In this document: piece by piece, positions 24,411-33,154 of the stretch
How the letters are laid out: each line of letters opens with the position of its first letter
Numbering within the stretch: position 1 is the first letter of the stretch
Source of the DNA: an uncultured Centipeda sp.
GTDB lineage: Bacteria; Bacillota; Negativicutes; Selenomonadales; Selenomonadaceae
DNA: 64,000 nucleotides
Assembly (NCBI GenBank): GCA_905372865.1
Contig: CAJPQT010000015.1
Span: forward strand, 5,936 to 69,935
Direction: 5' to 3'
Made by a program: the position numbers and the translations under genes
The notes under the pieces: generated by a model
The model's database searches: none
What the model saw: only the letters and a program-made list of their open reading frames with translations
Told to the model about the DNA's origin: nothing

Positions 24411-24866
24411 TTATTTCTTCTTCTCTTTTTCTTTGGCACGCGACTTCGCTGCCTTTTCCTTCGCCTTTGTCTTGTCGCTGACCTTCTTGTCCTGCTGGTA
24501 CTTTGCGTAGTCAACGCCCATGCTCGCCAGCTTGTGCTTGATCGTCATGATCGGGTGGCGCAGGAACATGCCGCGCTGCGTCTCGTTCATGATGGTGAGG
24601 AATTCCTGCGTTGCCTTCGCACCGAAGCAGGGGCGGTCGCAGCGGTCACAGATCGGCTTGGTGATGCCGTAGGGGCAGCGGTCGATCTTCGTGAAGACGG
24701 TAGCGAGGAGCGCCGTGCAGGAGGGGCAAAGCTTGCCGTTCTTCGGGTTGTGGTGCTTCCTGCAGTAGATCCCGAAGGTCTTGCGGATGTTTTCCTTTTC
24801 CTTCGGGATGTTGTTCTTCAGTTCGGGTGGTTTGCGCTTCGGGAGGAAGCGTGAGAAGATGCTCAT
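24411..24866 (-). CDS. YgbA-like (nitrous oxide-stimulated promoter) family protein
   Basis: 151 residues with the family Cys pattern: YCRKHH, LCPSC, RCPYG and CDRCDRPC, then RHPIMTIKHKL, as in E. coli YgbA, a small nitrosative-stress-linked protein. The cysteines could bind metal. The C-terminal 35 residues are a Lys/Glu-rich tail absent from E. coli YgbA. Start: ATG 24866 is preferred, with AGGTGA upstream; a GTG at 24875 would add three residues. It stands alone between a terminator and the divergent DegS-like kinase. Confidence 0.75.
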   Translation of the reverse strand: MSIFSRFLPKRKPPELKNNIPKEKENIRKTFGIYCRKHHNPKNGKLCPSCTALLATVFTKIDRCPYGITKPICDRCDRPCFGAKATQEFLTIMNETQRGMFLRHPIMTIKHKLASMGVDYAKYQQDKKVSDKTKAKEKAAKSRAKEKEKKK

Positions 24867-25025
24867 CTGGGTCACCTGTGCTTTCGTCTATTTCTTGCGC
24901 GGATGCGCTTTTCTCTCCATTTCGTCATTTTACCGATTTTTTCGGGAAAAAGCAAGCGAGAAGTCTACGTGACTTTTGCAGGGAAATGGGGTACAATGAA
25001 CGCAGATACAGTTCAGGAGGGTACG

Positions 25026-26285
25026 ATGCGCAGAGATGAGAGATGGCGGTTTGACAGCCGGATGGATGAGCGCCCCGCAGAGGGCATCGAGGAGGGGCAG
25101 CTGCGCAGGCTGCTGTCCAACACGATTGACACGATCGAGGACAACAAGACGCAGATCTTCGATATCTACCAGAATACGCGCAGCGAGGTGGACGATGCGC
25201 GCGATCGCCTGGCCGAGCTGCGGAACCGCGTTGCGGAGACGATCGAGCGCGTGGATGGCCTCATGCGCGAGGAACAGCTGGCAAAGCAGCGGCTTGCGGA
25301 GGTGAGCCGGAACTTCGCCGAGCACACGGAGGATGAGATCCGCAAGACCTACGAGGCGGTCTCAATCATCCAGATCAATCTTGCGATCGAGCGCGAGAAG
25401 GAGCAGTCCATGCGCGTGGAGCGCGACAAACTCGAGATCCGCCTGCGCTACCTCTACAACGTCGTGGCGCGTGCGGAGCATATGGCGCTCTCGATCGGCT
25501 CGGTACTCAGCTATCTCAGCACACAGGTCAGCGGCGTGCTCTGGAAGATCGAAGCGGTGCAGAAGGATAAATTCGTCGGTGCGCGCATCATCAAGGCGAC
25601 GGAGGAGGAGCGCTACCGCATTTCGCGCGAGATGCACGACGGCCCCGCGCAGGATCTGGCGAATGTCCTCTTTACCACGACCATCGCGGAGCGCCTGATG
25701 GATCAAGACATGGCGGAGGCGAAGAATACGCTCGTCGAGATGCGTGAGGAGATCCGCAAATGTCTCACGAGTGTGCGCCAGATCATCTTCGATATGCGCC
25801 CGATGGCACTCGATGATCTGGGGCTGCCGCAGGCGGTGGAGCAGCTGATCCACCTCTTCGGCGAGCGCGGAAAGCTGCGAGGTACGTTCAGCCTTGAGGG
25901 GACGCATTACACACTGCCAAAGCATGTGGAGATTGCGATCTTCCGCATCGTGCAGGAGGCACTGAACAACGTCGTCCACCATGCCAAGACGGACAAGGTG
26001 CGCGTGCGCATGCACTACACGGATCAGGCGCTGACGGTGCTCATCGCGGACGACGGTGTCGGTTTCGATACGAACCGCTTGCCGGATCAGACGGAGAGCA
26101 CGGATGAGATGACGGATGCGCTCGATATGGAGACGCAGCGCCGCCTGCGCGGGCGTCACTTCGGCATGATCGGCATGGAGGAACGTGCGAAGATCATCGG
26201 TGCGGCGATTCAGATTCTCTCCGAGCCGGGCAAGGGGACCAAGGTGCATCTGCGCGTGCAGAACCGCATGGTGACAAATCGTTGA
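25026..26285 (+). CDS. DegS-like cytosolic sensor histidine kinase
   Basis: 419 residues, no TM. A long coiled-coil sensor region (about 20-190) is followed by a HisKA_3 dimerisation domain with the phospho-acceptor in REMHDGPAQDLANVL and FDMRPMALDDLGL, then an ATPase with QEALNNVVHHA, DDGVGFD and GMIGMEERAKIIGA. This is the DegS layout; DegS phosphorylates DegU. No response regulator gene is adjacent, so the partner must lie elsewhere. Start 25026 follows AGGAGGGTACG; open frame upstream of it has no better site. The stop overlaps the TTG of the next gene. Confidence 0.88.
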   Translation: MRRDERWRFDSRMDERPAEGIEEGQLRRLLSNTIDTIEDNKTQIFDIYQNTRSEVDDARDRLAELRNRVAETIERVDGLMREEQLAKQRLAEVSRNFAEHTEDEIRKTYEAVSIIQINLAIEREKEQSMRVERDKLEIRLRYLYNVVARAEHMALSIGSVLSYLSTQVSGVLWKIEAVQKDKFVGARIIKATEEERYRISREMHDGPAQDLANVLFTTTIAERLMDQDMAEAKNTLVEMREEIRKCLTSVRQIIFDMRPMALDDLGLPQAVEQLIHLFGERGKLRGTFSLEGTHYTLPKHVEIAIFRIVQEALNNVVHHAKTDKVRVRMHYTDQALTVLIADDGVGFDTNRLPDQTESTDEMTDALDMETQRRLRGRHFGMIGMEERAKIIGAAIQILSEPGKGTKVHLRVQNRMVTNR

Positions 26286-27733
26286 GCACGCCGCTTGCGG
26301 ATGCCGTGCTCCGTTACGCCGGACTCGGCGTTCTGCCGATGCATACGCCGGGGCACAAGGGCGGGCGCGGGGCGCACCCCATGCTGCGGCGCTTCTTTAC
26401 GGAGGAAGGGCTGCGTTCGGATGTCTCGCTCTCGGCGGAACTCGATGATCTCCATGCGCCGACGGGCTGTATCCGTGCGGCGGAGGAACTCGCGGCAGAG
26501 GCGTACGGTGCGGATGCGGCGTACTTTATGGTGAATGGGACAACGGGCGCAATCCACACAATGCTGATGGCGGCGCTTGCGCCCGGCGAGACCATCCTCG
26601 TGCCGCGCAACGTGCACCGTTCGATCGTGGGGGCGATGATCCTTACGGGGGTTCGCCCCATTTATATGCAGCCGGAGGTTGACACGCGGCTCGGCATTGC
26701 GATGGGGGTGTCGCTGCATACGGTGGAGGCGGCGGTGCGCGAACATCCTGAGGCACGCGCGGTGCTCCTCGTCTATCCGACGTACTACGGTGTGGCGACA
26801 GAGCTCGCTGCCATTGCGGACCTCCTGCATGCGCAGGGAAAACTCCTCCTCGTGGATGCGGCGCACGGGGCACACTTTGCGTTCTCCGATGCGCTGCCGC
26901 CATCCGCGATGGCGGCGGGAGCGGATCTCGCGGCGGAGAGCACGCACAAGCTGCTCGGCTCACTGACGCAGACCTCGATGCTGCTCGCACGCAGCGGGCT
27001 CGTATCGACGGAGCGGATTCGGGCGGCATCGGGGGTGATCCAGTCGACGAGCCCCAGTGAGGTCCTGCTCGCCTCGCTCGATCTGGCACGCGCGCAGATG
27101 GCGGAGGAGGGACAGGAACGTCTTGCCGCCGCGATTCGTGCGGCAGAGGAACTGCGCCGCAGCATCAATGAGATCGAAGGGCTCTGGGCGTTTGGCGCAG
27201 AGTACATGGGTGCGGACGGGATGGCGGCACTTGATCCGCTGAAGATCACGGTGCAGGTCACAGGACTGGGGCTCTCGGGCTTTGCGGCGGAGGAGGAACT
27301 GCGGCGGCGCAATGTCGCGTGCGAGCTTGCCGACGCGCGGAATGTGCTCTTTCTCCTCTCCTATGCAGACGGGCAGCGTGAGACGGCGCGGATTTTAGCG
27401 GCGCTGCGGTTGATGGCAGAGGAGCATGCGCCGATGTGCACCTCACGAGGGGCTGCTTCGTTTCTTGCTCTGCCGCCGATTCCGGAGACGGCACTCGCGC
27501 CGCGCGATGCGTATTTTGCACGCAGTGAGCATGTCGATGTCGGGACGGCTGAGGGGCGGACCGCGGCGGAGACGATCGTGTTCTATCCACCGGGGATTCC
27601 CGTGCTCGCGCCGGGCGACGTGATTGACGGCGCGACGCTCGCGTATCTGCGTGCGATGAAGGCAGTCGGTGCGCGTGTGGTGGGCGCGGCGGATGCGTCG
27701 CTCGGAACCTTGACAGTGATTGCGAAAGGCTGA
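26282..27733 (+). CDS. PLP-dependent Orn/Lys/Arg decarboxylase-family protein
   Basis: 483 residues from TTG 26282, overlapping the kinase stop. The fold-type I signature is clear: PMHTPGHKGG at the N-terminus, NGTTGAIHTMLMA, the Asp in LLVDAAHGAHFAF and the PLP lysine in ESTHKLLGSLTQ. It belongs to the short decarboxylase group (as B. subtilis YaaO or SpeA) that lacks the N-terminal wing domain. The substrate (lysine, arginine or ornithine) cannot be read. In many Firmicutes this gene sits next to tmk, as here. Confidence 0.88.
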   Translation: MSTPLADAVLRYAGLGVLPMHTPGHKGGRGAHPMLRRFFTEEGLRSDVSLSAELDDLHAPTGCIRAAEELAAEAYGADAAYFMVNGTTGAIHTMLMAALAPGETILVPRNVHRSIVGAMILTGVRPIYMQPEVDTRLGIAMGVSLHTVEAAVREHPEARAVLLVYPTYYGVATELAAIADLLHAQGKLLLVDAAHGAHFAFSDALPPSAMAAGADLAAESTHKLLGSLTQTSMLLARSGLVSTERIRAASGVIQSTSPSEVLLASLDLARAQMAEEGQERLAAAIRAAEELRRSINEIEGLWAFGAEYMGADGMAALDPLKITVQVTGLGLSGFAAEEELRRRNVACELADARNVLFLLSYADGQRETARILAALRLMAEEHAPMCTSRGAASFLALPPIPETALAPRDAYFARSEHVDVGTAEGRTAAETIVFYPPGIPVLAPGDVIDGATLAYLRAMKAVGARVVGAADASLGTLTVIAKG

Positions 27734-27734
27734 T

Positions 27735-28406
27735 ATGGCAAACGGAAAACTCTTTATCATCGAGGCGGGGGACGGCTCGGGCAAGGAGACGCAGACGCGG
27801 CTCCTCACGGAGCGGCTCGTGCGGGAGGGGCATCGCGTTGTACCCGTCACATTTCCCGACTACGCGGCGGACTCCTCCATGCTCGTGCGGATGTATCTGC
27901 GCGGCGATTTCGGCGCACGCGCGGACGATGTGAATGCCTATGCGGCATCGACGTTCTTCGCTGTTGACCGCTACGCTTCCTATCGGACGGAGTGGGGGCG
28001 GGACTATGAAGCGGGTGCGATCATCCTCGCGGACCGCTACACCACGTCGAACATGGTGCATCAGGCAGTGAAACTCACGGACGCGGCGGAGCGCGACACG
28101 TTTCTCGACTGGCTCTATGATTTTGAGTTCCGCAAGATGGGGCTGCCTGTGCCGGACGCTGTGTTCTTCCTCGATATGGAGCCGCGCGCAGCAGAGCGCC
28201 TGATCGCGGCGCGTGCCAAGGAAAAGGGGAGTGCGCCCGACATCCACGAGCGTGACGCCGCCTATCTCGCGCGCGCCCATGATGCCTACGTTCTCCTCGC
28301 CGCACGCTATGGGTGGGTACGCATTCCCTCCAGTGCGGACGGCGAACCTCTGCCAATCGAGGAGATCCATGAGAGACTGTATGGGGAAGTTGTGAAACGG
28401 CTGTGA
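27735..28406 (+). CDS. tmk: Thymidylate kinase
   Basis: Phosphorylates dTMP to dTDP. 223 residues with the P-loop EAGDGSGKETQT, the dTMP-binding FPDY (usual Tmk has FP-x-R), the ADRYTTSN (DRY) segment and a lid region with RAKEKG. The P-loop Ser/Thr is replaced so that it reads GKET rather than GKST, and the lid is slightly long; these are deviations from the standard form, so activity on another nucleotide cannot be excluded. Start 27735 gives the family N-terminus; an upstream in-frame codon at 27720 lies inside the previous gene. rnmV overlaps its stop. Confidence 0.85.
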   Translation: MANGKLFIIEAGDGSGKETQTRLLTERLVREGHRVVPVTFPDYAADSSMLVRMYLRGDFGARADDVNAYAASTFFAVDRYASYRTEWGRDYEAGAIILADRYTTSNMVHQAVKLTDAAERDTFLDWLYDFEFRKMGLPVPDAVFFLDMEPRAAERLIAARAKEKGSAPDIHERDAAYLARAHDAYVLLAARYGWVRIPSSADGEPLPIEEIHERLYGEVVKRL

Positions 28407-28939
28407 TTAAAGAAGTCATCATTGTCGAGGGGAAGATGGATGTGCGGGCGGTGCGGCGTGCGGTTGCAGCAGACTGCATTATCACGGACGGATTCCGTCT
28501 GCGCAGCAGTGCCATCAAGAATATCCGTGCCGCCTACGAGAAACGCGGCATCATTATCCTCACCGACCCCGATACCGTAGGGGCGCGCATTCGCACGCGT
28601 CTCACGGAGATGTTCCCGCGTGCCCGTCATGCCTTCATTCCCGTCGAGGATGCAACGAATCTCGGCGACGGCGATATCGGGATCGAGCAGGCAAGCCCTG
28701 CGGCGATTCGCGCGGCGCTTGAAAAGGTGCGAACACCGATGGATGCGCCCGCAGAGATCTTCTCAATGGCGGATATGATGCAGGCAGGACTTACGGGAAC
28801 GGAGGATGCCGCTGCACGACGCGCGCATCTCGGACGGCGGCTCGGGCTCGGCTTTGCCAATGCCAAGACTTTTCTCCGTCGTCTCAACACCTATGGCATC
28901 ACACGCGAGGAATTTACATCTGCAATAGAGGAGCTATGA
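28403..28939 (+). CDS. rnmV: Ribonuclease M5
   Basis: 178 residues with a Toprim domain: VIIVEGKMDVRAVRRAV (catalytic Glu) and ILTDPDTVGARIR (DxD-type metal site). It matures 5S rRNA from its precursor in Firmicutes. It starts GTG at 28403, overlapping the tmk stop, and its own stop overlaps rsmA. The rnmV-rsmA pair is typical for the phylum and supports the call. Confidence 0.94.
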   Translation: MIKEVIIVEGKMDVRAVRRAVAADCIITDGFRLRSSAIKNIRAAYEKRGIIILTDPDTVGARIRTRLTEMFPRARHAFIPVEDATNLGDGDIGIEQASPAAIRAALEKVRTPMDAPAEIFSMADMMQAGLTGTEDAAARRAHLGRRLGLGFANAKTFLRRLNTYGITREEFTSAIEEL

Positions 28940-29817
28940 TGAACGCAAGTATCCCCGTGATCGCCGACCCGAAGGTCACACGCCACATCCTCAGTGCATT
29001 TCACCTGCGTGCGAGCAAGCGTCTCGGGCAGAACTTCCTCGTGGACAGGGGCGTCGTGCAGGGGATTGTGGATGCGGCAGAACTCTCGCCCGCCGATACC
29101 GTGCTCGAGATCGGACCCGGCATCGGGACACTGACACAGGGGCTTGCCGAGACAGGGGCGCGCGTTGTCGCTGTCGAGCTGGACAAGAAACTCCCGGCCG
29201 TGCTCGCCGAGACGCTGAAGGGGTACGATAATGTGACGATTGTGCCGGGCGACATCCTGAAGCTGAATATCTCGGAAATTCTTGGGCTGCCGAACGGATC
29301 CCGGTTCAAGGTCGTTGCAAATCTGCCGTACTATATCACAACGCCGATCCTTATGATACTTCTTGAGGAGCGTCTGCCGATCGAGCGCCTGGTGACGATG
29401 GTGCAGAAGGAGGTTGCCGTCCGCATGACGGCGCGCCCCGGCTCGAAGGACTACGGTGCCCTCTCTGTCGCCGTGCAGTATTTCACCGTGCCGCGCATGG
29501 TGATGGACGTGCCGCCGTGCTCCTTCCTGCCCGCGCCCGAGGTGACGAGTGCCGTCATCGCCTGTCATGTGCAGGATGTGCCGACGGTTCGGCCCACCGA
29601 CGAAAAACTCTTCTTTCGCCTTGTTCGTGCCGCATTCGGTCAGCGGCGCAAGACCCTCCTCAATGCACTCACGGGGTCAGGACTGACGAAGGAAATGAGC
29701 CGTGCGGGGCTCACGGCGGCGGGGATTGCGGAGAATATGCGCGGCGAGCAGCTCTCGCTTGCGGACTTTGCGCGGCTCTCCGATGCGGTCGGTTCGTTGG
29801 AGCGGCAGGAGGAATGA
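28936..29817 (+). CDS. rsmA: 16S rRNA dimethyladenosine transferase (KsgA)
   Basis: 293 residues; dimethylates two adjacent adenosines near the 3' end of 16S rRNA. SAM-binding motif VLEIGPGIGTLTQGLAE, the catalytic NLPYYITTPI (N-L-P-Y) and the N-terminal KRLGQNFLVD are all present. A tandem ATGATG offers two starts three bases apart. It overlaps rnmV upstream and runs into the PHP phosphatase gene downstream. Confidence 0.96.
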   Translation: MMNASIPVIADPKVTRHILSAFHLRASKRLGQNFLVDRGVVQGIVDAAELSPADTVLEIGPGIGTLTQGLAETGARVVAVELDKKLPAVLAETLKGYDNVTIVPGDILKLNISEILGLPNGSRFKVVANLPYYITTPILMILLEERLPIERLVTMVQKEVAVRMTARPGSKDYGALSVAVQYFTVPRMVMDVPPCSFLPAPEVTSAVIACHVQDVPTVRPTDEKLFFRLVRAAFGQRRKTLLNALTGSGLTKEMSRAGLTAAGIAENMRGEQLSLADFARLSDAVGSLERQEE

Positions 29818-29819
29818 CG

Positions 29820-30602
29820 ATGTACTTTGACAGCCATATTCATACGGAGTTCTCCGCTGATTCTGAGATGAAAGCGGCGGATGCACTGCGTGAGGCGGAA
29901 CGGCAGGGGCTCGGGCTTGTGTTCACCGAGCATCTCGATTACGACTATCCATCGGCGGGCACGGAGGAGTTCATCTTCGATCCTGCGGCGTATTGGGCGA
30001 CGTATGAGCCGCTGCGTGCCAAGGGAAATCTCTCGCTCGGTGTTGAGATGGGCATGATGGCGAGCGCACGCGAAAAAAACGCCGCATTCCTGCAGCGTGT
30101 TCCGTTTGATTTCGTACTTGCGTCGATTCACTTTCTGGATGTGAAGGATCTCTACTATCCGGAGACGTTCGAGGGCCGCGAGAAGGCGGAAATGTATCAT
30201 GAATATTTCACTGTTATGTGCGATGAGATCTATGCACATCCCTTTATCAATGCGCTTGCACACATCGACTACATCGCACGGAATTCCACGTTTGACAATC
30301 CGGAAATCTCCTATGGTGAATTTACGGACGAGATCGACGCTGTCCTGCGCGCACTCGTCGAGACGGACACCGCTATTGAGATCAATACCCGCCGTCTCGG
30401 CACGCCGCGCGGCATCAAGGAACTCGCCCCCATCTACCGCCGCTACCATGAACTCGGCGGACGTTATGTCACCATCGGCTCCGATGCCCATATCCCGCAG
30501 GGGATTGGTCGCTGCTATGACCGCGCACGCGAGCTGGCCCGCGCCTTTGATCTGAAGATTGTTACATTCCGTGAACAGAAGATGCAGCTTTGTGAGGATT
30601 GA
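29820..30602 (+). CDS. PHP-domain histidinol-phosphatase-family protein
   Basis: 260 residues with the PHP metal motifs: FDSHIHTEFS (H-x-H), TEHLDYD, a Glu in LGVEMG, ASIHFLDV, and the final GSDAH. This is the HisJ/HisK-like group that dephosphorylates histidinol phosphate in Firmicutes, although no his genes are here and related PHP proteins have other phosphoester substrates. ATG 29820 is preferred to ATG 29814 because GCAGGAGG is then correctly spaced. A new promoter follows at 30612. Confidence 0.85.
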   Translation: MYFDSHIHTEFSADSEMKAADALREAERQGLGLVFTEHLDYDYPSAGTEEFIFDPAAYWATYEPLRAKGNLSLGVEMGMMASAREKNAAFLQRVPFDFVLASIHFLDVKDLYYPETFEGREKAEMYHEYFTVMCDEIYAHPFINALAHIDYIARNSTFDNPEISYGEFTDEIDAVLRALVETDTAIEINTRRLGTPRGIKELAPIYRRYHELGGRYVTIGSDAHIPQGIGRCYDRARELARAFDLKIVTFREQKMQLCED

Positions 30603-30611
30603 ATCTATGCG

Positions 30612-30640
30612 TTGCTTCTCCTTCTCTTTCCTGTTATAAT
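30612..30640 (+). promoter_or_regulatory. Predicted promoter of the AEC transporter gene
   Basis: TTGCTT, 17 bases, TATAAT, directly after the PHP gene stop and 26 bases before the transporter start. Confidence 0.75.
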
Positions 30641-30665
30641 ACAGGCTGTAGGGGAGGCTCTTTTT

Positions 30666-31607
30666 ATGCTCAGCAATTTTTTTGTCGCGCTTGGCGGCGT
30701 TATCCCCTTGTTCTGCCTGATGGCGGTCGGTGTCTTCGTGAAGAGATCGCGCCTTCTCACGGAAGAAGAGCTCTTGCATATGAACCGCATGGTGTTTCGC
30801 GTGTTCTTCTTCTTCATGATGTTCTACAACATCTACGCGGCGGATCCCGGGACGATCGTCAGTCCTCTGCTGGTCGCGATCGGTGCGGGCGGGGTGCTCC
30901 TCACCGCGCTCGTCACGGCGGGCATCGTCTGTGCCCTTGAAAAGGACAACGCGCGCCGCGGTGTTATCGTGCAGGCGGCGTACCGTGGGAACTATGTGCT
31001 CATGGGTGTGCCGCTCGTGGCGAATATCTTTGGCGCGGACGCGGTCGGCGTTCCAACGATGATGATCGCCGTTATCGTTCCGCTATACAATGTATTGTCG
31101 GTGTTCATCCTCGAGACGTTTCGGGGCGGGCATTTTGACCTCCCGCATATCCTGCGCGGCGTCCTCGTGAATCCGATGATCCTCGGGGCGATCGGCGGCG
31201 CGCTCTGCCGGCTCGTTGATCTGCATATCCCCGCGCCGCTCCTAAAGCCCGCCGCGCAGATCGCGGCGGCGACGACGCCCGTGGCGCTCATCATCCTCGG
31301 CGCGACGTTCCGCGGCGGGAGCTTTCACGCTCACTTGCCGCAGCTCGTCGGGGCTGTCGCGGCGCGTCTCGTCATCGTGCCGGGCCTCATGATCGCGCTC
31401 GCGGTCGCCCTCGGGATGCGCGACGTGGAGCTCGTGACGCTGATCGCGATCTTTGCAACGCCCTGCGCCGTCGCCGGCTTTGCCATGGCACAGCAGATGG
31501 GCGCCGACGCAGCACTGGCGGGCAACTGTGTGGTCTATAGCAGCACACTGTCATGCATTACGATATTCGGTTGGGTGTTTTTGTGTAAGACGATGGGGCT
31601 GTTTTGA
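30666..31607 (+). CDS. AEC family (auxin efflux carrier-like) transporter
   Basis: 313 residues with about ten TM helices split into two five-helix halves around a short loop (about residues 140-160), as in the AEC family of malate, malonate and other organic acid carriers. Conserved marks include NYVLMGVPLVANIFG in helix 4 and VNPMILGAIGGAL. Start 30666 follows GGGGAGG; the frame is open further upstream across the promoter, which argues against an earlier start. Substrate unknown. Confidence 0.87.
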   Translation: MLSNFFVALGGVIPLFCLMAVGVFVKRSRLLTEEELLHMNRMVFRVFFFFMMFYNIYAADPGTIVSPLLVAIGAGGVLLTALVTAGIVCALEKDNARRGVIVQAAYRGNYVLMGVPLVANIFGADAVGVPTMMIAVIVPLYNVLSVFILETFRGGHFDLPHILRGVLVNPMILGAIGGALCRLVDLHIPAPLLKPAAQIAAATTPVALIILGATFRGGSFHAHLPQLVGAVAARLVIVPGLMIALAVALGMRDVELVTLIAIFATPCAVAGFAMAQQMGADAALAGNCVVYSSTLSCITIFGWVFLCKTMGLF

Positions 31608-31619
31608 GAGGGAGGACAT

Positions 31620-33062
31620 ATGCCGGATCGCAGACTGTCTCTGTGGGAACAATATGCGTCGTATCTTCTCCCGCTCGTGGCGGTACTCGTCGACTATGCG
31701 GCGATTGTCGCGGCGGAGCTGCTCGCCTGTTTTGTGCAGCGCGTCGCAGTCGGGGGAGCGCTGCCGGCGGCGATCCCGGGGGTATATCTCTACGGCATCG
31801 TGCCGCTGCTGTTTCTCGGGTTTCTCTACGCACGGCGGACGTATGTGCAGAACATTCCGTTTTGGCGCATCGTGCGGCGCATCTTCTGGGCGTCGATCTA
31901 TGCCGCCGTGACCGTTGTTCTCCTCCTTTACTTCGCGCAACTCGGCGAGGAGGTCTCGCGTCTTTTTGTGGGGCTTGCGTCGTTTTTCATCGTGTTATTC
32001 CTTTGGGCGGGGCGTTATGTCTGCCGGAAATGCGTCTACGCGCTCGGACTCTTCCGTGTGCCGGTGCTCTTTATTGGGGCGGGACGGACGGCGGAACGCG
32101 TTATCCGCTCGTTCCAATTTGACGCGGGGTTTGACTATCGGCTCGTCGGATTCCTCGACGATCATCCCGTCAGCGAGACGCTCGCAGCGAAATACCCCAT
32201 CCTCGGCGGGTTCGACGATGCAGAGCGCATCATCCGCGCCACGGGCGTGCGCGACGTCGTGATCACCGCGCCCGGGCTCGACCCGGACGCGCAGGTACGC
32301 CTCATCAATCGCATTCAGCCGCTCGTCTCGCGCGTTATCGTCGCGCCGAATCTCATCGGCATCCCCATGGGGAGGCTCACCGCCGTCAGTCTCGTCAGCG
32401 AGAAGATCGTCCTCCTCGAGACGCATAATAATTTGAACGGCAGATTTAACCGCCTTGTCAAGCGGACGTTTGATCTCGTGTGCAGCGTCTTGGGGCTCGT
32501 TATTATCTTGCCGCTGCTGATCGTCCTTTCTGTCATGATCTATATTGACGATCCGGGGCAGGTTATCTTCATCAATCGGCGTGTCGGACGTAACGGCAGG
32601 ATTTTTAACTGCTATAAATTCCGCTCCATGGTCATGAAGGGCGGTGACGAACTCCTAGCGCGCTACCTTGCGGAGAACGCCGAAGAGCGTGAGAACTGGG
32701 AGGTTTACTGTAAGCTCAAAGGAAACGACCCGCGCGTCACGAAGTTCGGCCGGTTCCTGCGTCGTACCAGTCTCGACGAACTCCCGCAGATCCTCAACGT
32801 CATCCGCGGTGAGATGAGCCTCGTCGGACCGCGCCCCATCCTCGAACGGGAGGTCGAACGCTACGGCGAGCTCATCTCTGATTACCGGCTTGTTCGACCC
32901 GGAATCACGGGGCTCTGGCAGGTCAGCGGGCGCGCGAACACGACGTTCGAGGAGCGTGTGCAGATGGACTCGTGGTACATACGAAATTGGTCCATCTGGC
33001 TCGATTTCGTCTATCTGATGAAAACCGTGCAGGTCGTGTTCAAAAAAGAGGGCGCGTATTGA
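31620..33062 (+). CDS. Polyprenyl glycosylphosphotransferase (initiating sugar transferase, WbaP/CpsE type)
   Basis: 480 residues: about four to five TM helices, a CoA-binding-like Rossmann domain (FIGAGRTAERVIRSF), then the catalytic domain with its TM (FDLVCSVLGLVIILPLL), CYKFRSMVMKGGDE, RFLRRTSLDELPQ and GPRPILEREVERY. The family transfers a hexose-1-phosphate from UDP-sugar to undecaprenyl phosphate and so starts repeat-unit assembly. GAGGGAGGAC precedes the ATG. It is the first gene of the polysaccharide locus and still has the GC-rich host composition. Confidence 0.93.
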   Translation: MPDRRLSLWEQYASYLLPLVAVLVDYAAIVAAELLACFVQRVAVGGALPAAIPGVYLYGIVPLLFLGFLYARRTYVQNIPFWRIVRRIFWASIYAAVTVVLLLYFAQLGEEVSRLFVGLASFFIVLFLWAGRYVCRKCVYALGLFRVPVLFIGAGRTAERVIRSFQFDAGFDYRLVGFLDDHPVSETLAAKYPILGGFDDAERIIRATGVRDVVITAPGLDPDAQVRLINRIQPLVSRVIVAPNLIGIPMGRLTAVSLVSEKIVLLETHNNLNGRFNRLVKRTFDLVCSVLGLVIILPLLIVLSVMIYIDDPGQVIFINRRVGRNGRIFNCYKFRSMVMKGGDELLARYLAENAEERENWEVYCKLKGNDPRVTKFGRFLRRTSLDELPQILNVIRGEMSLVGPRPILEREVERYGELISDYRLVRPGITGLWQVSGRANTTFEERVQMDSWYIRNWSIWLDFVYLMKTVQVVFKKEGAY

Positions 33063-33093
33063 AGCCGCACCTTGATGTTCCGTATGGCGTCGC

Positions 33094-33121
33094 TTGACAA
33101 CATACAGTGAATCCTTATAAT
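33094..33121 (+). promoter_or_regulatory. Strong predicted promoter of the polysaccharide operon
   Basis: TTGACA, 16 bases, TATAAT, both boxes perfect. It lies 33 bases before the export gene and after the initiating transferase gene, so the long rightward run from 33155 could be driven from here. Confidence 0.8.
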
Positions 33122-33154
33122 GAAATAAAAACCTTACCTTAGCACAGGAGGAGC

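Noticed and set aside
24970..24997. Possible promoter with TACAAT before the DegS-like kinase gene
   Set aside because: No acceptable -35 box at the right distance.
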